Shown: one piece after another, positions 1-11,608 of the stretch
How the letters are laid out: the number at the start of each line of letters is the position of its first letter
Numbering within the stretch: position 1 is the stretch's first letter
NCBI GenBank assembly: GCA_948567375.1
Contig: OX419758.1
Location: forward strand, 11,971,001-12,035,000
Source: Lunularia cruciata
Lineage: Eukaryota > Streptophyta > Marchantiopsida > Lunulariales > Lunulariaceae
Length of the DNA stretch: 64,000 nt
Reading direction: 5' to 3'
Position numbers and translations under genes: made by a program
Notes under the pieces: generated by a model
Seen by the model: only the letters and a program-made list of their open reading frames with translations
Told to the model about the DNA's origin: nothing
Databases searched by the model: none

Positions 1-1560
1 TGTACTTCCTTTGAATCTTGGGATGATGGAGTAGGAGTCAAGTTAGGCCAGATCTTGCTCATTAGCTTGGGCCGGACAGCGTGTTTTTACGGGCGCTCTG
101 ATGGAAGAAAATCAAAACTAAACAGAGATATCTAGGAAGCATTTAGGTGAATCAAGATTGAAGGAATTCCTTGATTTCCCTTATAATGACTAGAATTGGC
201 GACCGGGTGGAATAACAAGAAGGATAGGAAAATATGATCAAATCGTACAAGAATTAAGACATAAGAGGTAAAGTGGAGCTCTTGCCCAATAGTATCTGTA
301 TATAGTACCCTTTGATGGTGGTCCTCAGGTCCTTCGGCCCCTCGATACCTACCCAAAAATCGTCAACATAAGGGACGGACAGCATTGAACGAAGGGTGGC
401 TCTTAAGGATATACATTATCGGCATTTGTTATCAGTGAGAGGGAGGTAAGACAATGTGCAGTTTTCTGTGTAGAGTTAAGAACGGTTTTGAGCAACAGTA
501 TTCAATTTAGCGTATAAAACCATATGGAGCTCTCGCTAAAATACCACAGTTTAATTTAAGAGGGTTACTCTTATTGTAAGAATATGTATTGCCGATAGTT
601 GCTTAGAGTTTGCGACGCGTTTAAAGCTAGGGATTCAATTTAGCAAGTGTAACCATATGGAAGTCGTGCTATTCTACTGCAAGTGAAGAATGTTATGCTT
701 GTCGATAAGTGTATAATACATATTTTCGACTTTTTCATAGTGAGAGAAGTAACATGATATACAGTTTGTTGTATAGAAGTTTCAATTGATTTGAAAAGCG
801 AGGTTTAGTTAGGTATATTAAAATCCTACAGAAAGTTTCTTATGTACAATTATTTCATGCACTAAATTTCTAGTTGGTACGTGAAATTATCGCTTGTATT
901 TTAGCTCCATTCAGTAGGAATAATTTTCTGTCTTTTATACAGTATTGGAACGAATACCGTATTCGAACTAATGGGAAATAATTTTATGGGTTCATGTTCG
1001 GGCTCAATAATAATGAAATAATGTTCGGGGACTTAGTTTCAATTATTGGTCCCACGTGTGACTAATGCCAAAAATACCAATGTCGTCGACTTGCTTGACT
1101 TTTTTATTTCTTAGAACCTACGGGGTGTACCTAACCTACTGGCTAACACATGCGCCCCTAATATGTTTTGTAAGTGGCTGATAATCGATCTTCATGGATA
1201 ACTCTCTCCATCTATCAAGGAGAACCTGTTTTCACTGGTTGGTATTAATGAACTACATGGAAAACATTTAACAATACCTTAGAATTATGCGTACATAGTT
1301 TTATGTGGTACAGCCCATGGTCCGATGAATGAAAAACCTAGCACCCGGAAGGAAACGGATAGGAGAGCACCAGGAAAATAATTTAGTGCTTGTAAATGGT
1401 TAATTTCATAATTTAGAATCTTACTTTTCAATATTTCCATATACCTTTGTAAGGGACTAGATAAACTCGAGGTACAGCATTCTAAAAATAGCATAATTAT
1501 TTTGGTCGTTTTCAGAACTAATTATGGGGAGAGTTGACTCTACGAGCACTGGACAACAGA
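1..1560. other. Non-coding flank upstream of MTPSL copy 1
   Basis: I see no convincing gene here; the short reading frames are unsupported. About 309-395 matches 8782-8850, and about 1021-1560 matches about 8920-9470, so much of it belongs to the segmental duplication. The stretch 400-1010 has no counterpart in the second unit. It contains a degenerate pair of ~127-bp repeats, near 505-600 and 632-725, that share a caatttagc...accatatgga pattern. Confidence 0.5.
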
Positions 1561-1575
1561 AGAAGCTGAAACTAA

Positions 1576-1584
1576 CTATAAAGG
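1576..1584 (+). promoter_or_regulatory. Probable TATA box of MTPSL copy 1
   Basis: CTATAAAGG lies about 100 bp upstream of the ATG at 1680. It is conserved at the same place in copy 2. The surrounding ~170 bp is nearly identical between the copies. It is called from motif and position only. Confidence 0.45.
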
Positions 1585-1679
1585 CAACGGTGATATCTTT
1601 GGTGGTCAGTCCAGGCTAATTTGACGCTTCATCTCTTCTCCCTTAGATTTCACCTGGTACAACGGACGAGCACCTTATC

Positions 1680-3618
1680 ATGGCCACTGGGTTAGAACGC
1701 ATGTCCAACAATAGCTCGTATTTGGTTGCCTGCGAGAACGGTCACGAAATTGGAGACAAAGGCTCTCAAGGCGATGCCGTGAATAACCGAAAGTTTGAAA
1801 GGGTGTACAAACTTCCTAATTTCCACCATGTTTATACAAACCATGCGCGTCACCCTTTAAGTGCGCTGTACACAGATGAAGCTCACAAATTTTTGGTTTC
1901 CCATGGCGTCGATTCTCATCTTGGTCCAGATATGTGGAACAGTATCGTGAGAGCCAAGAGCCCTGAGCTTGTAAGTTTCATTTTTGTGGGCACAGATGCC
2001 ACAGAATTTCAATGGTTATGCAGATTCATGGGTTATATATTTGCCTTCGACACGAAGATGGACGAAAGTGAATACAAAGACAGTCCAGATAAATCTTGTG
2101 CAACAATTCTAGGTGTTACATTGGTACTCTTGTGGAACAACCCCGAAGATGAACGTCTTCGAGAACATCTGAGGCCACTTTATGAGTGCCTGACAACTGA
2201 AGAATCAAGAAATCTAGTGAAAGGCTTTCTTGAAGACCTCGACCACGCTAAAAACCACACCAAATCACGTAAGTTAAGTTCTCCATGTCTCGGATTACGA
2301 TAGTTTTTTCTTGAATCTATACAATACCATGTTTGATGCAGCTTATCTAGATCTCCGGATCTGTAGATTTAGAGAAGCTGCATCGAACATGATATTTATA
2401 ACAGTTGCAATCAGATTGAGATATTGTTCTTTGTTACGCAGCCCGTACATGCAGTTCTTTTCATTCGTCAGTTACGAACTCATGATGACATACTTCAATA
2501 GTTGAAACTTTGCGTGTTCCAGTTATGGAGATCAAGATGGTGCCACTAGCATCAGCATTCCGTGAGCTGTGGCTTGAATATAGCGAGGCCGTGCCTGCTG
2601 AATTCATCCAACGGGAAGCATACGTCATCCAAGATTACTATATGGGATGTGTTTTCGAGGCAATTAATCGCAAGGCAGGAACCAAAATCACGTCTACGGC
2701 TAACTATATCGTCCTCCGTAGACTGTCAGCATGCGTCTTGCCATACGTTGTAAGTCTAAGTAACTCTCCTTAGTCTAGTTACATTTATGCAATATTCTGG
2801 GTACTGCTCGTAGTCTTGGCTGTAACCATCCTCTACGTACATCGGTAGTCATTATTACATAGTCTGGTCAATCATTGAATGCACATATAATCTGATGAAT
2901 AATTATGATATAATATGAATGAATGAATAATTAGATCTAATTTCATACATTTAGATGAGAAGGTGCTCAGATAAAGTAAAATTTACAGGGTTTTAAGCAA
3001 GCGTTATTTACGTCAGTTATGTCTCCTCATCTACAGATATGTTCAGATATGCTCATAGCAAGAACCGAGCCGCCAATCTCTCACATTCCAAACAGTTTGT
3101 TCCACGGCCCAGAGATGCAGAGCCTCTTGTTGGCAATCTCCGACATTATTGGGTGGCATAATGACATTGTGTCATTTTCCAAGGTAAGATAACTCCTACA
3201 GGTGATGGTTATGTTCGGTTGAAATTCGAGTGATCATCATTTTCTGATGACAATGCATGGCTTGGCAGACTGGGATGTAACGAACCACTTAAAGAAGAAT
3301 GAGTACACTCATGTATGGGTTTATGCGGACTTTGTACAGGAAGTCTTACTTGCAGGAGATTTTCATAACTTAGTGAACGTGTTGTGCGAAGAACGGGGCT
3401 GTTCTTCATACACAGAAGCAGGCGTCATAGCCCTCCACCTTCTGCAGAACAGGATCGCTGAAATGGAGCTTGGTTATAAGTCAATTAAAGCTGTGGCTTC
3501 TCCTGAATATCACCCCGCAATCGACCGTTACATGAGTACTTGCAGAGACTGGATATCTGGAACACATCAGTGGCACCTCCTTTCTCCTCGGTACAACATC
3601 GCTGGAACTTCTATGTAG
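1680..3618 (+). CDS. Microbial-terpene-synthase-like (MTPSL) class I terpene synthase, copy 1, four exons
   Basis: Likely exons are 1680-2268, 2523-2749, 3037-3183 and 3340-3618, giving 413 residues. All donors are GTAAG-type and all acceptors end in AG, with phases 1, 0 and 0. Class I terpene synthases ionise prenyl diphosphates using Mg2+. Visible family marks are the aspartate-rich region FAFDTKMDE (D124, D128), the pyrophosphate-sensor region NYIVLRRLSACVLP (R262/R263), the NSE triad NDIVSFSK|E (N314, S318, E322), and the C-terminal WISGTHQWHLLSPRY (392-405). Intron 3 falls exactly between K and E of the NSE motif. The usual DDxxD is DTxxDE here: the second Asp is Thr, but D124 and D128 remain. 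The length fits MTPSLs, not the longer plant TPS family, and no transit peptide is obvious. Substrate and product cannot be inferred. Whether it is active is uncertain because of the altered motif. Confidence 0.82.
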
Positions 3619-4111
3619 AGTGTAAGCTTTTTGAATAGCGAGACGAACATGTGAAATCCTAACAAAGGAACAATCTACAGCAGTAGCCGGGATACGGGAC
3701 AATAAGTATTCTCGTGCTTTCATAGTGCATAGGGGTAAGACACGACTGTTAACAAACTCACTCGGTCTGTCTATAAAACATTGGTTATGGATTGAACTGC
3801 GGTGGATGAGTTAAAGGAATATACACCAATATTATATAATCGGCAAATTTGTACCCATGCTGAACTGTCAATTTTGAAGAGCTTTTTATAGACGTCAAAT
3901 AAAACGTGATGTATGATCATACTTATGCCTCGTTATCATACTGCTTGGACCCATCGCCGGTACTTCTATCTGGAATTCAGATTTGACGAGACTGTAGACC
4001 TGAACCATGACAATGGGAGATTTCAAATCAGATTTCTCCAACATCCTCAGCCGAAGCAAAGGGGAATTCGACACTGTCAGGTCTGCGAGTACCCTTGGAT
4101 ATACAGCACTA

Positions 4112-4117
4112 AATAAA
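4112..4117 (+). promoter_or_regulatory. Candidate poly(A) signal downstream of MTPSL copy 1
   Basis: AATAAA lies about 490 bp after the stop codon and is retained at 12,096-12,101 downstream of copy 2. The distance is long, so a nearer non-canonical plant signal may be used instead. Confidence 0.25.
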
Positions 4118-4557
4118 GTCGACCATATCTCTATGCTGGACTAAAACCGAAGAATTTGATACGTATGATTTGTCTGCAGTCTCAAGGCAGGATTCAGATC
4201 TAGATATCTTAAAGAGTAGGTTCATAGCGCACGCTACAACACTCAGAGATTGCAAGACTGTCAAGATTTGGCGTCCCATTCTGCTGAGATCTTGCAGCAA
4301 CTCTAGGATCTCTGGGCCTTAGTTCCATCCCAAGCTTAAATGTCGAAAAGTAAGGAGACCATTTAGGTGGACTAGCTTCCGTCAATCTGCATGACAAATA
4401 CATAACGAAGAACAAAGGAAGAGGTAGGTTGCTAAGAGCTGCTCCCAGAAGATTATCGCCTTATTGCATTCAAGCACGCTATCCCTTGAGCGGGAGGTGA
4501 CCGCTGGAAAACACACCGGCCTCACGCTATGCCCTCCACACTATCCTTCATGGAAGA

Positions 4558-4872
4558 TCAAGGCAGGGCATCAAAGTACAACATAGGGTCTGACTGCCTG
4601 CTCGATTAGACCTTTGTATTGGTTGGCAGAATCGGCACACAAAATATAGAATTGGAGAGAGAGCTCAAGTGATGGGCAATACTAGCACACAAAACATAGA
4701 ATTTGAAGGAACGCTCAAGGCAGGGCATCAAAGTACAACATAGGGTCTGACTGCCTGTTCGAGTAGACCTTTGTATAGGTTGGCAGAATCGGCACACAAA
4801 ATAGAGAATTGGAGAGAGAGCTCAAGTGATGGGCAATACTAGCACACAAAACATAGAATTTGAAGGAACGCT
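4558..4872. repeat. 157-bp tandem repeat, two units
   Basis: Two direct copies of about 157 bp begin at the shared tcaaggcagggcatcaaag near 4558 and 4715. Both contain ggcacacaaaata and gatgggcaatactagcacac. They differ at a few positions, such as tgctcgatt versus tgttcgagt. The pair sits just beyond the end of duplication unit 1 and is absent after unit 2. Confidence 0.85.
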
Positions 4873-5186
4873 CAAGGGAGCTGCTTATATAGGGATTAAG
4901 TGGACTGATTATTGAAAAATAATTAATTTCTACCTAAGGATGTGTTGATTCTGAACTGGTGTGTGACTTCTTTTGAAGCATGATTGAGAACAACAGCTTA
5001 TCACCTACTTTCACACTATCAATTAAACCACCTACTTGCATAGCAAGGGTTCCAACGAACGGTTGAGTGGACCCCTTCCAGCCCTGGAGACATCTGCTGA
5101 TTTGGTGAATTTGCAACAATTGGGGGTTGGGATAAGCATCTTCTGGGGTCCCACTCCTAGTATGTGCAAGTAGGAGGTAGACACCT
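4873..5186. other. Intergenic, nothing recognised
   Basis: This stretch lies between the tandem repeat and the LINE relic. No gene or repeat is recognised in it. Confidence 0.4.
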
Positions 5187-7445
5187 ATGTTACCTTTTTT
5201 AACTTACACCCACAATTGTGGAGGTGTATCCATGTGGATTACCTTTGATTCCCAGGTCACACCCTTCTCTTATCCCAATAGAATACCCTACTTTGGGACT
5301 CTCCCATGGAAGACGCCCCACCAATGGTCCCCCCTTATGCCTCCTCCTCATGGAACAGACACTCAACACCCTCCCCCTACCTTGGACCCTCCTTCTACCC
5401 CTTCTACCCCTTCCACCCCGCCATCCCCATAGGATCATTTGAAGCTTCCTCCCACTTCTAGCGCTCCACCCACCCCTGTAGATCATTCTCCTCCAGCCAA
5501 GCCCTCAACATATCCTTATATCCCAACCCATCCACATCCCACATAGTCTTGCACAACATAGAGGGAAACTTTGTTGTTTGTGTATGCGGACAGAAGCCAC
5601 CGTTGTTCCTACCTCCTAACACTCGATCCATACTCCAGTCTTACCTCTACATCCTCCCCTCCCTCATACTCTTGGTTACACTCTTTGGTCTTATCTCTAC
5701 ATCCAACATTGTTCTGTGCACTTTGCTTAGCTACCAATCAGATCCCCTCAATGACTATATTTTTATGTGCTTTCTATGGGATTGAGACACCTCTATTGTA
5801 TATTGTATAGCCACCGCACTGCCGGAAGAGAGTTCTGACATTTGACATCAATGGAGTGCACAAAACAAGGGGATCCCCTAGGGGGCTCTCTTTGCCATAG
5901 CACATTATATGGCTTTATAGTCTTTCCCATCCATCTTGGATTCCACTCATATATTTGGAGGATGTCATGGGAGTGGTGTCTAGTTTCATACTTAGCTTAG
6001 AGGCCTTGGGTTTATGAGTCTAGACTCATGAATTCAAGGTCTTGAGCACTTGTATGGTCCTCATTCCCTTTGACTTCTCATCAAGATTCTAGTTCCCCAT
6101 TGGTCATTTGCAAGTTTTTGGTTCTCCTTTGGGACAAGAGGATTATTTTAGTTTTTTTATATCAGACACCTTAGTACATGCTACAACTCATGTTCAACTC
6201 CTCCCCAAGCAGGGGAATACCTTGGTGGCCTACTCATTCTTACTTGTTGTTACCTCCTTCTAACCTCATATTTTGCACAAACTTTCCCGCCTACAAAGGC
6301 ACTATTGCCACATCTATAGATGTTTGATAGTACTAACCACAATACTTCCTCCACACTATTAGGGCCATGGATGATCCCACCACTATTAGATGAGTGGTGT
6401 AGGTAGCAATTAACTCTCCCCATAGTCATGGGCAGATGTGGTCTCATAGAGCAAGAAGTCATAGCACCAACAACATATATCAGTGTTTGGGCTCTAGTAG
6501 TCCCTTGCTTAGTAGATAGGTTCCTACATAAGGGGCATCCATTCCTATTAGAACCTACCATGATGGTGGACTAATGTACTTAGAACTTCTAGGTATATCC
6601 TCAATTGGCTAGAGACTTATTGCTAGGACATGCACGCTTGTCACTCCTTGAGTTTATTGATATTGTCTCTCTAGATGCTTGGAAGCTCCATGCGGATGTC
6701 AATGAGTGTATGCACACTCACTAGAATCCTCACAAATGCACCTCTACTTGACAAAGCTAGGATTCTTTCTTGCATGGGAAAGGCTCTCAAGCTTGGCTCC
6801 AGGCTTCACCTCTGGTTGATGACTTCTGGTTTACTTCCGATGAGTTTGCCACAACACTATGATTGAGGTTCGGTCTTCCGCATCCAGCTCTCATCGGCCT
6901 TCTGGCACCATGTATGTGTGGTTCCTCATATGATATGCAGGGGATACACTTTGTATATTGTGTAGTAGGTGAGGAACACACCAAAGTCCATGATGTCATT
7001 TGTGATGTTGTCTCTCAGTTCTTATGATCTACACATGCCAGGTTCAGATTGAGCAATGGTTGGACCTATCAAGATCACCTATTTGTCCGGTGCAAGCGGA
7101 TATCATTACTTTCACATATGGTGGTCAGTGCACCTTGCATGATGTAGTGATGATGAACCCTCAACTTGTGGAGTCATTGGCACAGGTGGGCATACAGGCA
7201 GGAGCAACGGTGACCATTGTCTCTAGGGGTAAGGAGTACCACTATACACTCCGTCCTTGGATACTTGTATCTCCCTAGCTATTGAGATTTTAGTGCACCT
7301 ACATCACCATTTCAACCGTTTTCTTATTCAAGTCAAGAAAAGGCAGCCAATGTTGCTAGTTCACTTGAACTCAAATAATTCTCTTCTCAAAATAATTCAA
7401 CAAAAGACATGTGCTCCCATCACTCCATGCTTCTTCTTGTAGAGT
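5187..7445 (+). pseudogene. Decayed non-LTR retrotransposon (LINE), reverse-transcriptase C-terminal half
   Basis: Fragments in several frames follow the order expected of a LINE RT. An RT box reading QGDPLGGSL is at about 5866-5892. LTLPIVMGRCGLIEQE, matching the LP..GG.GL motif, is near 6405-6455. GSQAWLQASPLVDDFW is followed by RFGLPHPAL, CMCG and H..YC, a C/H-rich C-terminal segment, at about 6785-6990. ADIITFTYGGQCTLHDVVMMNP is split across 7090-7165. Stops and frame changes are frequent, so it is dead. The proline-rich frame at 5187-5432 may be the remnant of its upstream part, but that is uncertain. The YADD catalytic box was not found intact. The family was inferred by motif order only. 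Confidence 0.68.
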
Positions 7446-8780
7446 TGTTATGATCATTTGTTTACTCCAGCAGTATAACCGAAAGTAATACTGTATTCAG
7501 TGATGGAGTTATCTTACACAGTGTGCAACATTTCTAAAACCAATCCTGAAAAGTCTCAGAGTAGAGAAATCCGTTTCATTCATTTCGTAATCAGATGGAA
7601 GTTAAATATGCCAGAGAAATTAAAGTCGCCTTTGCGTGTCCGAATTCTTTTCCAGTCGAAAGAGGCAAGAGTACAACCATGTTCTATTTTATAAGCATGA
7701 AGGAATGAAAAATTAATAGAAATTCTTATCCATGGTCTGATCACATCATGAAACATTGACCAACAATTATGGTTAGAAATGTTTCTGGTCATAAGTCATG
7801 GCACTTGAAGCTAACAATGAGAAGTGGCACTTCATGTTTCTTAAGCACTTGATGTTTTCCTACGGCATTGAAATTACTGGTCTTTTGGGGTAGGCTCAAA
7901 ATGTCCCTATGTGGCCAGTAAACTATACGTCACGGCCTAACCATGCATAAATCACTCATATTCCAAGTCTATGAACTAGAGTGTGCTCTTGCTAGACCTT
8001 ATAATGGACCATAATGGACCCACATTGAAGATGAAATAGTATCCATATTCATACGTATTGCATTTGCATGTTGACTCAGATCTACTGTAGATTTTTGACT
8101 ATATTCCAGTCTATACTTGTACATATGTGGTTGTCGTTGTCTTCGCCATCTTTGAGTATTGAAACCTCAAAATATATGCTCGCTTGTGTTTATTTGCAGC
8201 AAGAGTTTATGCTTGATATGCGAACTTTCACCGAGATATATAAGACATAAGACTGTCATTCTAAGCCTGTGTTATCATCACCTAGTTCTGTCCCCATTTT
8301 GACAGTGTCCAAGGCCAAAAAAATTCGCTTTTAAAGCTAACTAGTTAGATTAGATTGACGTGATCAACATGATCTAAACACATGATCAACAAATTTTAGT
8401 CACATGTTTTACTGAAGAGATTTGCCCCACAGAAGACACTTCGCTATGAAAAGCTGAACATCTCTAAAGTCTGAGGAGAGAAACGTAGAATGTCTTTTCA
8501 TTTTTGGATCTGCCTTCGACCACTTCCCGACATCGTGCACAAGAATCTACCTCGGTTCTCAAATTCCAGGCATGTCGGTTTGAAAATCCACCGCAAATCT
8601 TGCCATGACACATTTTGGCTGTTTCACCTTTCGCAACCTTAGGTCGAGGCACAGCGACGGTCACTTTATCATGAAAGACATGATCCATTTACCTATTTTT
8701 GGGAAAGGATTGGATATTCTGGCTACCATCAAGACAAGAACCAGAGTAGATATTGAGATAGGTATCGAGGGACCGATTCC
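7446..8780. other. Intergenic, nothing recognised
   Basis: This AT-rich stretch lies between the LINE relic and duplication unit 2. Short frames at 8464-8874 show no family features, and the right end of one is already duplication sequence. A short direct repeat, ataatggacc twice, is seen near 8001-8022. Confidence 0.4.
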
Positions 8781-9487
8781 TCAGGTCCTTCGGCCCCTCA
8801 GTGCCTACTCAAAAATCGTCAACGTCAACATAGCGGACGGACAGCATTGTGGTGAGGGCAAGTATTTCTCTTAATCAGTCTCGAACGCATGTGACATAAT
8901 ATTATGAAATACTATTTTGTTTCAATTATTGTCCCCACGTGTGATTATTGCCAACAATGCCACAAACTTGCTCTCTCTGTGTTTGATTTCTCGCCGACTT
9001 GGTTGACTTTTTTATTTCTTAGAACCTACCGGTGTAACTAACCTACTGGCTAACACATGCGTCCCTAATAATCTTTTGTATTGTTTTGTATGGCTGACAA
9101 TCGATCTTCGTGGATAACTGTTTCCATCTATCAAGGAGAACCTGTTTTCACTGGTTGGTATTCCTTAACCTGGAAAACATTTAACGATACCTTAGAATTA
9201 TGTGTACATAGTTTTATGTGGTACAGCCCATGATCCGATGAATGAAAACCCTAGCACCCTGAAGGAAACGGATAGGAAGGGCATCATGAAAGTATTTAGT
9301 GCTTGTAAATGGTTATTTTCATGATTTAGAATTTTACCTTTCAATATTTACATATAGCTTTGTAAGGGACACGATAAACTCGAGGTACAGCATTCTAAAA
9401 AAAGCATAATTTTCTGTCCATTATAGAACTAATTTATGGAGGGAGTTGACTCTACGAGCACTGGACAACAGAAGAAGCTGAAACTAA

Positions 9488-9496
9488 CTATAAAGG
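9488..9496 (+). promoter_or_regulatory. Probable TATA box of MTPSL copy 2
   Basis: CTATAAAGG lies about 100 bp before the ATG at 9592, identical in sequence and spacing to copy 1. The pseudogene may therefore still be transcribed. Confidence 0.4.
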
Positions 9497-9591
9497 CAAC
9501 GGTGATATCTTTGGTGGTCAGTCCAGGCTAATTTGACGCTTCATCTCTTCTCCCTTAGATTTCACCTGGTACAACGGACGAGCACCTTATC

Positions 9592-11608
9592 ATGGCCACT
9601 GGGTTAGAACGCATGTCCAACAATAGCTCGTATTTGGTTGCCTGCGAGAACGGTCACGAAATTGGAGACAAAGGCTCTCAAGGCGATGCCGTGAGTAACC
9701 GAAAGTTTGAAAGGGTGTACAAACTTCCTGCTTTCCAGCATGTTTATACAAAGCATGCCCGTCACCCTTTAAGTGCACTGTACATAGATGAAGCTCACAA
9801 ATTTTTGGTTTCCCATGGCGTCGATTCTCAGCTTGGTCCAGATATGTGGAACAGTTTCGTGAGAGCCAACAGCCCTGAGCTTGTAAGTTTCATTTTTGTG
9901 GGCACAGATGCCACAGAATTTCAATGGTTATGCAGTGATTCATGGGTTATATATTTGCCTTCAACACGAAGATGGACGAAAGTGAATACAAGGACAATCC
10001 AGACAAATCTTGTGCAACAATTCTGGGCGTTACATTGGTACTCTTGTGGAACAATCCCGAAGATGAACGTCTTCGAGAACATCTGAGGCCACTTTATGAG
10101 TGCCTGACAACTGAAGAATCAAGAAATCTAGTGAAAGACTTTCTTGAAGACCTCGACCACGCTAAAAACCAGACCAAATCAGGTAAGTTAAATTCTCCAT
10201 TTCTTGGATTACAGTAGTTTTTTCTTGAATCCATACAATATCATGTTTGATGCAGCTTATCTAGACCACCCGATCAGTTGATTTAGAGAAGCTGCACCGA
10301 ACATGATATTTAGAACCTTGCCTCTCCTATTACGAATCGCGTTTGATCGACATGAACAAGATCCAACATCATTATAGTCAATCACATCTAAGCGTACAAC
10401 GCTGGATTCCTACAAGCCTATCCCAATTTTGTTCAGTTATAATCAGATTGAGATATTGTTCTTTGTTACACAGCCCGTACATGCAGTTCTTTTCATTCGT
10501 CAGTTACGAACTCATGACAACATACTTCAATGTTGAAACTTTGCGTGTTCCAGTTATGGAGGTCAAGATGGTGCCGCTAGCATCAGCATTCCGTGTAATA
10601 TGGCTTGAATATAGCGAGGCCGTGCCTGGTGAATTCATCCAACGGGAAGCATACGTCATCCAAGATTACTACATGGGATGTATTTTGGAGGCAAATAATC
10701 GCAAGGCAGGAAGCAAAGTCACGTCTACGGGCTAACTATATCGTCTTCCGTAGACTGACAGCATGTGTCTTGCCATTCGTTGTACGTCTAAGTAACTCTC
10801 CTCAGTCTAGTTACATTTATGCAATAATTCTGGGTACTGCTCGTAGTCTTGGCTGTAAGCATCCTCTATGTACGTCCGTAGTCATTATTACATTGTCTGG
10901 TTAATCCTTGGATGCACATATTAGATCTAATTTCATACACTTAGATGAGAAAGTGCTCAGATAAAGTAAAATTTACAGGGTTTTAAGCAAGCGCTATTTA
11001 CGTCAGTTATGTCTCCTCATCTACAGATATGTTCAGATATGCTGATAGCAAGAACCGAGCCGCCAATCTCTCACATTCCAAACAGTTTGTTCCACGGCCC
11101 AGAGATGCAGAACCTCTTGTTGGCAATCTCCGACATTATTGGGTGGCATAATGACATTTTGTCATTTTCCAAGGTAAAATAACTCATACAGGTGATGGTT
11201 ATGTTCAGTTGAAATTCGAGTGATCATCATTTTCTGATGACAATGTATGGCCTGATAGACTGGGATGCAATGAACAACTTAAAGGAGAATAAGTACACTC
11301 ATGTATGGGTTTATGCGGACTTTGTACAGGAAGTCTTACTTGCAGGAGATTTTCATAACTTAGTGAACGTGTTGTGCGAAGAACGGGACTGTTCTTCGTA
11401 CACAGAAGCAGGCGTCATAGCCCTCCAACTTCTGCAGAATAGGATCGCTGAAATGGAGCTTGGTTATAAGTCACTTAAGGCTGTGGCTTCTCCTGAATAT
11501 CACCCCGCAATCGACCGTTACTTGAGTACTTGCAGAGACTGGATATCTGGAACACATCCGTGGCACCTCCTTTCTCATCGGTACAACATCGCTGGAACTT
11601 CTATGTAG
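9592..11608 (+). pseudogene. MTPSL terpene synthase, copy 2, frameshifted
   Basis: By alignment to copy 1 the exons are 9592-10,182, 10,554-10,781, 11,027-11,173 and 11,330-11,608, with conserved splice sites (intron 2 donor GTACGT). Two lesions break it. There are 2 extra bases at about 9936-9937 (gcagTGattc against gcagattc) just before the aspartate-rich motif. There is 1 extra G at about 10,729 in exon 2, which leads to a stop. The aspartate-rich segment reads NTKMDE when followed in the right frame, so even the first Asp is lost. The NSE part (NDILSFSK|E) and C-terminal W..G..W..S.RY are kept. I tested a 53-nt intron around the first lesion; it does not restore the frame. It is a pseudogene unless RNA-level correction occurs. 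Confidence 0.8.

Larger units (their letters stand above)
309..4545 (+). repeat. Segmental duplication, unit 1 (contains MTPSL copy 1)
   Basis: This block is repeated in the same orientation at about 8782-12,540. The match starts at the shared tcaggtccttcggcccctc near 318 and 8781. It runs through promoter, all exons and introns and the 3' flank, and ends near the shared cacgc(t/a)atgccctccac stretch at about 4520-4540. By eye the two units differ at a few percent of sites plus small indels. Unit 1 has about 600 bp (400-1010) that unit 2 lacks. A LINE relic and a short tandem repeat lie between the units. Confidence 0.85.

Noticed and set aside
1971-2030. A possible 53-nt intron in MTPSL exon 1 (gtaagt...tgcag)
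   Set aside because: Splicing it out loses the frame of the FAFDTKMDE segment in copy 1 and meets a stop in copy 2; reading through in copy 1 gives a good terpene-synthase sequence.
3913-4116. Frame downstream of MTPSL copy 1 (HRRYFYLEFRF) considered as an alternative last exon
   Set aside because: The exon ending at 3618 already contains the terminal W..G..W..S.RY motif and a stop; no conserved donor leads to this segment.
5199-5486. Arginine/glycine-rich minus-strand frame
   Set aside because: It is the complement of a CCT/CCC-rich low-complexity stretch in the LINE region; no independent support.
5574-5594. tttgtgtatgcggacaga, which translates as FVYADR, considered as the LINE YADD box
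   Set aside because: It lies upstream of the QGDPLG box, whereas the YADD box should follow it.
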